A DNA stretch of 37,477 nucleotides from CAZFAP01 sp964516325 (GCA_964516325.1 CAZFAP010000025.1:1-37477), one strand, 5' to 3'; shown: positions 1 through 7,223, counted from the first letter of the stretch. Notes: a model not told the origin generated them from the letters alone. Numbers and translations are program-made.

Positions 1-506
1 CCGACGATCTTGCCCTGCTCCAGGTCGGCGGGCATGAAGATGAAGCATTTCAACCCGCCCTGAACTGATTGTGCCGCGAGGCTATTTCCGAGATTCCCAG
101 TCGTTGCGCAGGCCACGGTGTCAAAACCGAACTCCTTGGCCTTGGAAAGCGCGACGGAGACGACTCTGTCCTTGAACGACAGCGTCGGGTAATTGACCGC
201 ATCGTTCTTTACGTACACCTCGGTGTGCCCCAACGTGCGTTCCAAATTCCTTGCACGGACGAGCGGCGTGAACCCCACCTCAAAACCCACCGTCGGATCG
301 CCCTCAATCGGCAGGAATTCTCGATACCGCCACATGTTCTCCGGGCGTTTTTCTATCGTTTCACGGCTGACCGCCTTGCGGATTGCGTCGTAGTCGTAGT
401 CAACCTCCAGCTTCCCGAAGCAGTGCTCGCAAATGTGAAGCGGCTCCTTCGGATAAGTCCTGCCGCAGTCCGTTTCTCTGCACTTCAAACCCTTAACGTA
501 ACTCAA
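1..506 (-). CDS. thrC: Threonine synthase, N-terminal part (runs off the window)
   Basis: Threonine synthase converts O-phosphohomoserine to threonine with pyridoxal phosphate. The visible 168 residues begin with a cysteine-rich zinc-ribbon-like segment (CRETDC then CEHC) and reach the PLP-lysine motif SFKDRV and the ATTGNLGNS loop, which together identify the fold-type II threonine synthase family. The gene continues past base 1, so the C-terminal two thirds are missing from the window. The start chosen is a TTG at 506-504 because a perfect AGGAGG lies at 513-518, about 6 bases upstream. The frame stays open further upstream (a GTG-ATG region near 633), but no good ribosome binding site precedes it. 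It lies 233 bases downstream of the ModA-like gene on the same strand, so it may be the last gene of the sulfur cluster or a separate unit. Confidence 0.9.
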   Translation of the reverse strand, partial: MSYVKGLKCRETDCGRTYPKEPLHICEHCFGKLEVDYDYDAIRKAVSRETIEKRPENMWRYREFLPIEGDPTVGFEVGFTPLVRARNLERTLGHTEVYVKNDAVNYPTLSFKDRVVSVALSKAKEFGFDTVACATTGNLGNSLAAQSVQGGLKCFIFMPADLEQGKIV

Positions 507-695
507 GCGAAACCTCCTATGTGGGAGCCCTTGGGGGCATGCCGTGGCGCCCTTATTGTCTCCTGGACGTTGAAGCGGCTCGGATGCCCCTATTAGTCTG
601 GCATCAATCGCATTCTTCGACGTGGGGGCCATGTCATCCACCGCGAATCCCCGGCGATTCTTCCGTTACATCATAGTCAATCTGATGCGTCCGAC

Positions 696-722
696 CCGGA
701 GGCGGTCAGCGATGACCTCCGG
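696..722 (-). other. Stem-loop between ModA-like gene and thrC
   Basis: On the minus strand a stem CCGGA-GGTCA / TGACC-(GCC bulge)-TCCGG closes a TCGC loop, 17 bases after the stop of the upstream gene. There is no U-tract, so it is not a standard intrinsic terminator. It could act as a 3' processing barrier, a partial terminator or a leader element of thrC. Ten base pairs are visible; the function is inferred. Confidence 0.4.
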
Positions 723-739
723 CGCCTCGCCTCCAGCCT

Positions 740-1513
740 TCAGGGGAGATTCTCTGTCGGCGCCCTGCCGGTGGCGGTCCATCCATACCGCTCATAGCAA
801 GCCCGCCCTACAGGAGACGCTAAGAAATTCATGAATTCTATGGCGGTTTCAGGCTGCGCCGCGAATGTCGTCAGTCCGACGCAGGTGCCCCTCATGATTT
901 GCTCCTCTTTTGGCATTTCGATAATCGTTATTCGTTCGGGCGCCAGATGGTCAAAAGCTGTCCATCCGAAGGCCGCGTCAACCTTGCCTTCCGCCACCGC
1001 TTCAACAATAGCTACGCAGCCGTTAGCGTAATAAGAGATGTTGCGGCGAATGCCCTCCAGAAGGTCCAATCGTGCACAAACGTCTTCCCACACTCCCTTG
1101 AGACAATCTATGACGGACACTCCCACCCGTATGCCCGGCTGGGTCATGTCTTCCAGAGACCGGATGTCGCGGGGATTTCCCGCAGGCACAAGAATCGCTG
1201 ACCCACGGTACGCGATCGTCCGACGCTGGCCTCTTTGAACGATCCCTCTCACCTCCCCGTCATCCAGAAGGTACTCTGCCCCAGCTATAGCCAGATCGTG
1301 CGTACGGGTTTCGGCAACCTCCAGCAGAAAATCATCCCCGCCCATCGTACCGGTTGCCTCTTCCGCTACAGGATTCGCGCAGTGGCGGCTACACACGCTG
1401 ATTTCCACCTGCACGCCCCTCTGCTTTTCGAAAAGCTGAGCCGCTTCCTTTAGAGGGGACGCGCAGGCCCGGGCAGAGAAAACACGCACACATTCGACAC
1501 GCTTTTCTGTCAC
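740..1513 (-). CDS. ModA-like substrate-binding protein without a signal peptide
   Basis: A 257-residue protein with the two-lobe layout of the ModA/molybdate-type periplasmic binding family: a first lobe entering through VRVFSARACASPLKEAAQLFEK, a 'PAGNPRDIRSLEDMTQPGIRVGV' hinge-type segment, and a C-terminal 'FMNFLASPVGRACYERYGW' helix typical of the family. It has no N-terminal hydrophobic stretch or lipobox, so it is predicted to be cytoplasmic, which is odd for a binding protein. It is rich in cysteine. The GTG at 1513 is preferred over the TTG at 1531 because AAGGAG sits 6 bases before it and because it begins one base after the stop of the TSUP gene. Its place in an APS-reductase operon suggests binding of an oxyanion such as sulfate, or a sensing role; no transporter partner is adjacent. 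The ligand is not determinable from sequence. Confidence 0.75.
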   Translation of the reverse strand: MTEKRVECVRVFSARACASPLKEAAQLFEKQRGVQVEISVCSRHCANPVAEEATGTMGGDDFLLEVAETRTHDLAIAGAEYLLDDGEVRGIVQRGQRRTIAYRGSAILVPAGNPRDIRSLEDMTQPGIRVGVSVIDCLKGVWEDVCARLDLLEGIRRNISYYANGCVAIVEAVAEGKVDAAFGWTAFDHLAPERITIIEMPKEEQIMRGTCVGLTTFAAQPETAIEFMNFLASPVGRACYERYGWTATGRAPTENLP

Positions 1514-1514
1514 C

Positions 1515-1949
1515 TTATCTCCTTCCGTCAACTTTTAGAGCGACTTCACGGTCTCTGAGTGTCTGACTCCGAGCGGACGCGTTTGTCTTCCCCGGGGTCA
1601 ACATCATCTTAGCCGCAACTATAGCCATGAACACCGCGAAAGCCTTCCTGAGCGCCTCGCCTGAGAGACGACTCGCCAATTCAGTCCCCAAGAGAGTCCC
1701 TGCTACAGCGCCCGCAGCGAGCCATCCCATCTTCGCAACGTCCACATCAATTCTCAGGTTTGTCCAGTATCGCAGCGCACCCACCAGGGCCATGGGGACC
1801 ATCACTGCCAGACACGTCCCTTGGGCAGATTTCTGCGGGAAACGAAAAAGCAGAACCAGCGCCGGAATGATCAGAGTCCCACTGAGAATCCCGGCACAGA
1901 GACCCAGGGCGACCAACGCCCACCACCCGCTCATCAATTCTTCGGGCAT
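1515..1949 (-). CDS. Half-size TSUP (TauE/SafE) family membrane protein
   Basis: 144 residues with about four hydrophobic segments (roughly 8-32, 45-62, 73-92 and 98-116). The GxxxGxLSGxLxIPALxLxF-type first helix, followed by a cytosolic QKSAQGT loop, is the hallmark of the TSUP/TauE-SafE anion exporter family, which moves sulfite, sulfonates or other sulfur compounds. Canonical members are about 250 residues with two such repeats; this one has a single repeat and a basic C-terminal tail, so it would need to dimerise. The start ATG at 1949 has AGAAAGGA upstream. It lies 15 bases after the APS reductase stop and 1 base before the ModA-like start, which indicates an operon. Sulfite or sulfide handling is inferred from context. 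Confidence 0.75.
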   Translation of the reverse strand: MPEELMSGWWALVALGLCAGILSGTLIIPALVLLFRFPQKSAQGTCLAVMVPMALVGALRYWTNLRIDVDVAKMGWLAAGAVAGTLLGTELASRLSGEALRKAFAVFMAIVAAKMMLTPGKTNASARSQTLRDREVALKVDGRR

Positions 1950-1964
1950 AAAGCTGCGTCCTTT

Positions 1965-2681
1965 CTACTGTCCAAAATTGGCTTTGAGCGGGCGCGTGTG
2001 AATCCCGCACTCTCCGCCGCATTTGCTCGTTCCCACCCACCGTCCGGCGCGTTCGTCGGGACTTGTCGTGATCCGCGTGCACGGAAGGCATCCGAGCGAC
2101 CGATAGCCTCTGGCGTAGAGCGGATTCACCGGCACTTGATGAATCGCCAGGTACTGCCAGACCTCTCGCTCGTGCCATATCAGAATCGGATTGAGCTTGA
2201 TCAGCCCCTTATCGCGCTCCTCGATTTCCTGGAAATCCGTTCGTGTCCGCCCTTCCGTGCAGCGAAGCCCCGTCACCCAGCAAGCCACGTTCATTTCCTC
2301 AATTGCGCGGCGGGTTGGCTCCACCTTCAGAATCTCGCAGCAGAGCTCCGGGTCGGTTTCGTAAAGCCTGTCAGGAATCGGTTCCTCGCTCCTGTAGACC
2401 CGTAGCTCCGGATAATGGGCAACCATCCGGTGCATGAACTCGACCGTTTCCCTGGGCTTGAATCGGGTCGTAACAATGAATCCTCGAATCTCCGGGCTGA
2501 CCCGTTTCGCCAGATGCCAGACCGCGACGGAGTCCTTCCCAAGGCTGTTGGCGACCACCAAACGTTCGCCGTATTCCCCATAAGCCTCTCGTATCAACCC
2601 CAGCGAGCGGTCAACTTTCTGGGCGAAGTTCAGTCCATCCACGAGGCTCTTAATATCTTCCTGCGGAACGCATAACGGCAT
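1965..2681 (-). CDS. cysH: [4Fe-4S] adenylyl-sulfate (APS) reductase, assimilatory
   Basis: 238 residues of the PAPS/APS reductase family in the PP-loop superfamily. The nucleotide-binding SLGKDS loop is at 46-51. The iron-sulfur cysteines that mark the APS-specific branch are all present: CC at 114-115 followed by EILKVEPT, and C198-x2-C201. The catalytic cysteine is C225 in the ECGIH motif near the C-terminus (ECGLH in the family). The enzyme reduces APS to sulfite using thioredoxin, feeding cysteine synthesis. The start ATG at 2681 has AAGGAGG 8 bases upstream. It follows the DUF2061 gene by 21 bases. Sulfate adenylyltransferase, needed to make APS, is not in the window. The cluster makes it a target of the upstream Rrf2 regulator. 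Confidence 0.93.
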   Translation of the reverse strand: MPLCVPQEDIKSLVDGLNFAQKVDRSLGLIREAYGEYGERLVVANSLGKDSVAVWHLAKRVSPEIRGFIVTTRFKPRETVEFMHRMVAHYPELRVYRSEEPIPDRLYETDPELCCEILKVEPTRRAIEEMNVACWVTGLRCTEGRTRTDFQEIEERDKGLIKLNPILIWHEREVWQYLAIHQVPVNPLYARGYRSLGCLPCTRITTSPDERAGRWVGTSKCGGECGIHTRPLKANFGQ

Positions 2682-2702
2682 GGATTCGACCTCCTTTCCC
2701 GC

Positions 2703-3020
2703 CTAAATCTGGTATTCAGGTTGTTCCGTGATGTACCTTTGGTCGTCCAGGAACTTCCTGATCGTGTCGTAGTCGTCGCGCGTGAGGTCCGCTCTCACAG
2801 GAAACTGAGATAAAGGATGCTTCAATTTCCCCCATGAAATCCTCTCCCAAAGACGCTCGTGCCAGTAGTAAAGAACCATCCGGATGCTGTGGAACAACAG
2901 CGTGATGCCGGTCGTCGCCTTCCAGTCGGAAGTAACCAAATAGGAGACGGCGCCTAACACGGCAACACCGATCACACGCCAGGTGAAGGACTTAGCCCAA
3001 GAACGTCTTCTGGTATCCAT
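2703..3020 (-). CDS. DUF2061 family small membrane protein
   Basis: 105 residues. The N-terminal half reads RRRSWAKSFTWRVIGV followed by two short hydrophobic segments and the SIRMVLYYWHERLWERI block, which matches the DUF2061 family: about 50 residues, basic start, two membrane passes, aromatic YYxHE(R)xW motif. DUF2061 domains are often found beside or fused to sulfate-assimilation proteins; their biochemical role is unknown. The remaining 50 residues are charged and probably cytoplasmic. It is the first gene after the 3043-3061 operator, so it leads the APS-reductase operon. Confidence 0.8.
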   Translation of the reverse strand: MDTRRRSWAKSFTWRVIGVAVLGAVSYLVTSDWKATTGITLLFHSIRMVLYYWHERLWERISWGKLKHPLSQFPVRADLTRDDYDTIRKFLDDQRYITEQPEYQI

Positions 3021-3042
3021 TTCGCGCCGACTTTCTCATCAT

Positions 3043-3061
3043 CTCGACTGATTTAGTCGAG
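3043..3061 (-). promoter_or_regulatory. IscR-type operator upstream of the APS-reductase operon
   Basis: CTCGACTGATTTAGTCGAG is a perfect inverted repeat with 7-base arms around a 5-base A/T-rich centre. With its flanks it resembles the published E. coli IscR type 1 site (TTGACT...AGTC core). It lies 23 bases upstream of the DUF2061 start and overlaps the expected promoter; a weak TTGTCT -35 element can be seen about 16 bases before a TACTCG on the minus strand. A second copy with two base changes controls the Rrf2 gene itself. Confidence 0.75.
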
Positions 3062-3105
3062 TAATCAGCCACAAAAAAAAGACAACTCACAGAACGCCTA
3101 CCACC

Positions 3106-3555
3106 TCAAATCGAATAGCACGGTGCACCAGTTCCCGCCTTTCGCCGCTCTTCATCCACGAGGTCTTGAAACGTGGTGTTATCATAAACCTCCAGAATCG
3201 CTTTGCGAACCTTCTCCCACATCGGGAGAAAAACACAGTCAGGGTATAAGGGGCAATTCTCCTTTACAGCATCCGTCACGCAGCCCACGGGACCAACCGG
3301 ACCTTCAACGAACCGAATAACCTCTCCCACCGTCAGATCTTCCGGAGGGCGGGCGATCATGTATCCCCCTTCGTTCCCTCTCTGTGACGCCACAAGACTG
3401 GCTTGCTTGAGCTGGCTGAGAATCACCTCCAGAAATCGAGGGGGAATTGCCTGCGCCCTGGCGATCTCGGCAATCTTTACCGGTCCCTCCCCGCTTCGCC
3501 GCGAAAGCTCGAAAACGGCGCGGAGCGCGTACTGACATTTTCGTGATACGGACAT
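3106..3555 (-). CDS. Rrf2-family transcriptional regulator, IscR-like
   Basis: 149 residues starting MSVSRKCQYALRAVFEL, the standard N-terminus of Rrf2 winged-helix regulators. The recognition region (PPRFLEVILSQLKQA... GNEGGYMIARPPEDLTVGEVI) is intact. Three cysteines at 92, 101 and 107 (CVTDAVKENCPLYPDC) match the arrangement of the Fe-S ligands of IscR (92, 98, 104 in E. coli), so it probably carries an iron-sulfur cluster. The ATG at 3555 is preferred over 3567 because GGAG lies 7 bases before it and the N-terminus then fits the family. It sits divergently from nothing: it reads in the same direction as the sulfur genes, with its own promoter and operator. It likely autoregulates and controls sulfate reduction in response to Fe-S or cysteine supply; effector inferred. 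Confidence 0.88.
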   Translation of the reverse strand: MSVSRKCQYALRAVFELSRRSGEGPVKIAEIARAQAIPPRFLEVILSQLKQASLVASQRGNEGGYMIARPPEDLTVGEVIRFVEGPVGPVGCVTDAVKENCPLYPDCVFLPMWEKVRKAILEVYDNTTFQDLVDEERRKAGTGAPCYSI

Positions 3556-3569
3556 AGTTTGCTCCATTG

Positions 3570-3587
3570 TTGACTAAATCGGTCGGG
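3570..3587 (-). promoter_or_regulatory. IscR-type operator of the Rrf2 gene
   Basis: On the minus strand CCCGACCGATTTAGTCAA, directly after the -10 element. It differs from the 3043-3061 site mainly in the left arm and shares the CGA(C)YGATTTAGTC core. A bound protein here would cover the transcription start, consistent with autorepression. Confidence 0.7.
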
Positions 3588-3616
3588 ATAGTAAACCACC
3601 CCATGCCCCTTGTCAA
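3588..3616 (-). promoter_or_regulatory. Sigma-70-type promoter of the Rrf2 gene
   Basis: A consensus -35 TTGACA (3616-3611, minus strand) is followed by a 17-base spacer and a -10 TACTAT (3593-3588). The operator starts at the next base. This is the clearest housekeeping-type promoter in the window. Confidence 0.8.
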
Positions 3617-3706
3617 GTGTTTTTTTGTCTTTTTCGCCGCTCAGTTCCAGGGGGACGACCCCACAAGAGTCCGACCTACCGGGGCGGGGCAGCGCCCGCT
3701 TGTTTC

Positions 3707-3738
3707 TTATCTGCGTCCATCTGCGTTCATCTGCCGTG
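3707..3738. repeat. CGCAGAT-type dispersed repeat unit
   Basis: Three tandem half-copies of the unit ATCTGCGTTC, with variants ATCTGCGTCC and ATCTGCCGTG. The same unit occurs in inverted arrangement at 26031-26099 and again at 31341-31375. Confidence 0.7.
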
Positions 3739-3740
3739 AA

Positions 3741-3814
3741 AATCGGCGCCACGCAGCCAAGACCAGGACCTGGCCCCGCCCTTGGCGGGGTCGCAAAGCC
3801 GCCAACCACGCAAA
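3741..3814. repeat. Dispersed repeat, copy 1 (AATCGGYGCC...CGCAAAGCCGCC)
   Basis: Starts AATCGGCGCCACGCAGCCAA and ends near TCGCAAAGCCGCCAACCACG. A diverged copy with the same order of blocks lies at 31235-31300. An internal CCCCGCC-CTT-GGCGGGG palindrome interrupts this copy and is absent from the other one. Confidence 0.65.
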
Positions 3815-4010
3815 CTTTGCAGTGCCTCTCCTGTCCCCTTGGACTGCTGTGGCTTGCCACAGCCTTGCAGTTCGGCGAAAGGAGCTCATGATAGACTGCG
3901 GCAGGGTGCCCCCGAGTCTCTGCCGTTGCATGGGGGGCGAAAGGGTGTGGCTCCGTGTCAATGGCAGAATTGGTCTTCGCTTTGTCGCGGCGTGGGATGC
4001 GGCTCGGCTT

Positions 4011-4163
4011 ATTGCGCCCTTTCAGGGCTTTTCGCTCGCCCGGTGTCCCACGAGTTTGGGGGTTGGTCTGGGCTAATGAACGCCGCCCCGTGCGGGCCTT
4101 GCCAACCTCTCAGTGCCCCCGCCCCGAAAGGGCAACATACAAAAGCCCTGGGCAACGCCCAGG
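4011..4163. repeat. Palindrome-rich repeat (GCCCTTTCAGGGC / CCTGGGCAACGCCCAGG)
   Basis: Contains two compact perfect hairpins: GCCCT-TTC-AGGGC at 4016-4028 and CCTGGGC-AAC-GCCCAGG at 4147-4163, with a GCCCCGAAAGGGC variant between them. Read on the minus strand the left part is AGCCCTGAAAGGGCGCAATA. Such units are scattered through many environmental bacterial genomes; only this copy is visible here. Confidence 0.55.
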
Positions 4164-4627
4164 AGATGCCACCGCAATCCAACCACTCAAGCTCTGAAGG
4201 AGCCCAATAATCCGATGCCATCGAAAAAGAGCCGCACCCGGGCGAAAATAGCACTTGACTGCGAAGGCGGGGAATGCAAAAATAATATGCGATTTGATGG
4301 TTGTATCTTTCGAGATTGGATGCCTGTGAGAGTGGAGACTTGGCGAAAGCCGGATTTCGAGCCGACGGAAACAGTGTTCCCGTTCATCAACGGAGACTTG
4401 TTCCCACCTCTTCTTTCTGGCCTCGAGAAGATCATGCCATTGGAACCCCCTGGTTCGTTGTTTGTTCCCCGACCCGGAATACTTCGTGAAACGGCTGTCC
4501 CTACGACGTAACCAGCGAGGAAGCAATCACATTCAGGAGAGTTATCTCTTCAGCCCTCAAGGAATGAGTCCAAAGGTCCGGAGAGGGTGAAGAGGTCGTT
4601 CTGGCGAAGCGCCAGATACAACGTGTG

Positions 4628-4677
4628 TCTATTCCGAGATGCATGACGGACTTGTTCCCGTGCGGTTCGCGGATAGA
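4628..4677 (+). promoter_or_regulatory. Structured 5' leader of the RRM gene
   Basis: TCTAT(T)CCG at 4628-4636 pairs with CGGATAGA at 4670-4677, enclosing an inner ACGG/CCGT pairing. It ends 20 bases before the AAAGGAGA ribosome binding site of the RNA-binding protein. RRM-type cold-responsive genes often have structured leaders; regulation here is inferred only. Confidence 0.35.
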
Positions 4678-4709
4678 CGAAGAGTGGTTTCAATCAAAGG
4701 AGAGAAGCA

Positions 4710-5015
4710 ATGAGACTGTATGTGGGAAACCTGTCCTACGACACATCTGAAGAAGACCTACGGAAATCCTTTTCAGAATTCGGCACGATCGAGTCCGTCA
4801 ACGTCATCACCGACAAGTACACTGGCAAATCAAAAGGCTTTGCGTTTGTCGAAATGAGCTCCAAAGAGGAAGCGCAAGCCGCGATCAAATCTCTCGACGG
4901 CAAGCAGATCGGCCAGCGCACTATCAAGGTGAATGAAGCCAACCCCAGGCCCGAACGCCGCAGCGAGGACAGGGGCGGACGAGGAGGGTACGGGGGCCGA
5001 AGGGACAACCGATAA
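4710..5015 (+). CDS. Small RRM-domain RNA-binding protein
   Basis: 101 residues: one complete RNA-recognition motif (about 1-78) and a short Arg/Gly-rich tail (GGRGGYGGRRD, about 88-99). The RNA-contacting motifs are exact: RNP2 LYVGNL at 3-8 and RNP1 KGFAFVEM at 42-49. Bacterial and cyanobacterial Rbp proteins of this size bind single-stranded RNA and are often induced by cold. ATG 4710 has AAAGGAGA 7 bases upstream. It is a single-gene unit: a structured leader precedes it and a strong terminator follows. No partner is implied by its neighbours. Confidence 0.92.
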   Translation: MRLYVGNLSYDTSEEDLRKSFSEFGTIESVNVITDKYTGKSKGFAFVEMSSKEEAQAAIKSLDGKQIGQRTIKVNEANPRPERRSEDRGGRGGYGGRRDNR

Positions 5016-5067
5016 CACGCTATCCCGCGTGAGCTCCGCTGTCGAACGGAATTCCGCATGAACGCAA

Positions 5068-5106
5068 CCCGAGCGCGGACTGTTCCGCGCTCGGGCTTGT
5101 CTTTCT
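5068..5106 (+). terminator. Intrinsic terminator after the RRM gene
   Basis: A perfect 12-base-pair stem, CCCGAGCGCGGA / TCCGCGCTCGGG with a CTGT loop, is followed by CTTGTCTTTCT. It isolates the RRM gene from the transport cluster that starts at 5244. Confidence 0.9.
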
Positions 5107-5243
5107 GATGCGCATCCAGCCTCTGACGCAATTCTTTGCGCGATTGGGCTCCTTCGCTCGGCATGACCGCAGCCCACCGAAAAAAGTGCGTCCGGCGGGT
5201 GAAGCGATTGTGCTATCCTTCCTTTAGCTGCGAGGCACGGTTC

Positions 5244-6371
5244 ATGTCCATTATCCGGATGCTTTTCAAAGAAATCATTCATGGAAAGTTGAACTTTCTT
5301 CTCGGTCTGTTATCGGTGAGTGTTGCTGTCGCGCTGTTCGTGGCGGTCCTTACCGTGAGCGACGCTTCTCAACGAGAGACCACGCGACTGATGCGGGACA
5401 TGGGTTTCAACATCTTGATCGTGCCGAAGAATACTGACATGGCCGACTTCTGGAGCGAGGATTTTGCCAAGGGGGAGATGCCGGAGGAGTACATGCACAG
5501 GCTTGCAGGCGCCCGAACGGTCCTCGTTCGCCACATCGTGGCGACCCTCCAGAAAAAGGCCACGTGGCGCAACCGCAAGGTGTTGTTGACCGGAGTCCTT
5601 TCGGAGGCGCGCGGGAAGGGCAAGCCGATGGGTTACAGCATCCCGCGAGGAAAAGTCTTCGTCGGCTACGAGCTGGCGCGAAGCGAGAACCTCAAAGAGG
5701 GCGACTCCATAAATATCCTCGGCAAAGAGTTTGCAGTCGAGCGGTGCTTGCAGGAGTCGGGAAGCAAGGACGACATTCGCATTTACGCTCATCTGCACGA
5801 CGTTCAGGAAGTCCTGGGGAAGCCCGGGAGGATCAACGCCATCGAGGCGCTCGGCTGCCGCTGCGAGGGCGCACGCCTCCCCACAATCCGAAAAAGCATC
5901 GCTCGCGTCCTGCCCGAAACAAATGTGACCGAATTTCGCTCCATCGCCGTTGCCCGCGCCGAGACGAGGGACATGATAGAAAGGTACGCGGCATTTCTCG
6001 TCCCGGGGGTCTTTCTCGTATGCGCGGTGTGGGTAGGGTTTCTGTCTTGGAACAATGTCCGCGAGCGGAGAATGGAGATCGGCATTCTGCGCGCCCTGGG
6101 GTTTGGATCGGGGAGAATCGGCGCCCTTTTCCTGGGCAGGGCGGTGACAATTGGATTGCTCGGCGGCGCCATTGGCTTCGCCCTGGGGACGGGATTGGGG
6201 CTGCGCTTCGGGCCGGAGATATTCCGGTTGACCGCGCAGAAGATTACGCCGATGTTGGGTCTGCTGTGGTGGTCGGTCCTTGGCTCCGCCGGGGTATGCG
6301 CCCTTGCGGGTTACCTGCCGACGATAATCGCGGTCACCCAGGACCCTGCGGTCGTTCTTCGAGAAGAATAG
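5244..6371 (+). CDS. FtsX-type ABC transporter permease with periplasmic CxC motif
   Basis: 375 residues with the MacB/LolC-type layout: one N-terminal helix (about 17-38), a large extracytoplasmic domain (about 40-245) and three C-terminal helices (about 248-268, 293-320, 338-360) holding the FtsX domain with the ERRMEIGILRALGFGSGRI coupling segment. The ATG at 5244 is chosen because residues upstream of it are not membrane-like and GAGG lies 8 bases before it. The extracytoplasmic domain contains C205-R-C207 within NAIEALGCRCEG. It ends in TAG three bases before its ATPase, so the two form one transporter that pumps or mechanically moves something at the outer face of the membrane. Substrate unknown; the neighbours suggest a link to metal or oxyanion handling. 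Confidence 0.85.
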   Translation: MSIIRMLFKEIIHGKLNFLLGLLSVSVAVALFVAVLTVSDASQRETTRLMRDMGFNILIVPKNTDMADFWSEDFAKGEMPEEYMHRLAGARTVLVRHIVATLQKKATWRNRKVLLTGVLSEARGKGKPMGYSIPRGKVFVGYELARSENLKEGDSINILGKEFAVERCLQESGSKDDIRIYAHLHDVQEVLGKPGRINAIEALGCRCEGARLPTIRKSIARVLPETNVTEFRSIAVARAETRDMIERYAAFLVPGVFLVCAVWVGFLSWNNVRERRMEIGILRALGFGSGRIGALFLGRAVTIGLLGGAIGFALGTGLGLRFGPEIFRLTAQKITPMLGLLWWSVLGSAGVCALAGYLPTIIAVTQDPAVVLREE

Positions 6372-6374
6372 GCG

Positions 6375-7046
6375 ATGATCGAACTCGAGACTGTCAGCAA
6401 GGTTTACCGAGGGCGAGATGGAGAAGTCCGCGCACTCGACGAGGTCAATCTGTCCGTGGAACGGGGCGAGTTCGTGGTGGTTCGGGGACCGAGCGGAAGC
6501 GGCAAGTCAACCTTGCTATTGACCATCGGGGGGCTGTCGAGGCCGTCGAAAGGGAGAGTTCTCGTCGAGCGGAAGGACTTGTATGCGATTTCGGGTCGGG
6601 AGCGTGCGGCCTTTCGGGCTAAGAGCATCGGCTTTGTTTTTCAGATGTTTCACCTCCTTCCCTACCTCAGCGTCCTCGAAAATGTCCTCGTGGCGACAAT
6701 TCCGGGCGGCAGGCAGGGAGGACGCACAGAAGCAATCGAAATCCTTGAGCGGCTGCAAATGCGCGACCGCTTGCACCATCGCCCGCCTGAGCTCAGCACG
6801 GGGGAAAGGCAGCGGGTCGCCGTTGCGAGAGCATTTCTCAACCGACCAAGCATCGTCCTCGCCGACGAGCCGACCGGCAACCTTGACCCCGAGAATGCCG
6901 CCATAATCCTCGGCTATCTATCCGACTTTCACAAGGCCGGGGGAACGGTTGTCCTGGTGACGCACGAGAAGTTGGCGGACCCTCTCGCCCAGAAGGTCGT
7001 TCTTCTTTCTGCCGGCCGCATTACCTCCCCAGAGGAAAATCGTTGA
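6375..7046 (+). CDS. ABC transporter ATPase of the LolD/MacB class
   Basis: 223 residues, a full nucleotide-binding domain: Walker A GPSGSGKST at 38-46, Q-loop FVFQ near 87-90, signature LSTGERQRVAVARA at 140 onward, Walker B IVLADEPTGNLD at 160-171 and the switch histidine in LVTHE. The signature reads LSTGE, a common variant in this class. The FVFQMFHLLPYLSVLENV segment is typical of ATPases that pair with FtsX-domain permeases. It starts three bases after the permease stop, so the two are co-transcribed and partners. 177 bases separate it from the next gene, which still reads in the same direction. Confidence 0.92.
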   Translation: MIELETVSKVYRGRDGEVRALDEVNLSVERGEFVVVRGPSGSGKSTLLLTIGGLSRPSKGRVLVERKDLYAISGRERAAFRAKSIGFVFQMFHLLPYLSVLENVLVATIPGGRQGGRTEAIEILERLQMRDRLHHRPPELSTGERQRVAVARAFLNRPSIVLADEPTGNLDPENAAIILGYLSDFHKAGGTVVLVTHEKLADPLAQKVVLLSAGRITSPEENR

Positions 7047-7223
7047 AAGCCCTCGTCGGCATTTCATAGTATCCCAGTCAGAGAGAACCGCCCAACGGGG
7101 CATTCCGTGCCCCGGACATGAGGGTAGGCCGATCTCTCGTTCCCTTCGACGGGGCACGCGGTGAGCCGTCGGTGTTTTTGACGCTCCCGGCCCCCAGCCC
7201 TGACGATTCTCGGACATCACGGA

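Larger units (their letters stand above)
3621..4627. other. Gene-free intergenic region with dispersed repeats
   Basis: Only short overlapping open frames occur here on both strands, none with a recognisable domain or good start. The left part (3707-4163) is made of repeat units listed separately. The stretch 4164-4627 is unique-looking; a 98-codon frame from an ATG at 4215 to 4511 has its nearest purine-rich site 13 bases away and no family features, so I do not call it a gene. Confidence 0.6.

Noticed and set aside
3601..3625. Terminator formed by the T-run near 3619-3626
   Set aside because: No stem precedes it; on the minus strand it is simply A-rich sequence upstream of the -35 element of the Rrf2 promoter.
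4215..4511. 98-codon plus-strand frame in the repeat-rich gap
   Set aside because: The nearest purine-rich site is 13 bases away, no family features, and it overlaps equally long frames on the other strand.
7047..7223. Molybdenum-cofactor riboswitch before the anchor-protein gene
   Set aside because: I could not match the conserved cofactor-binding pattern; the gap has only minor hairpins.
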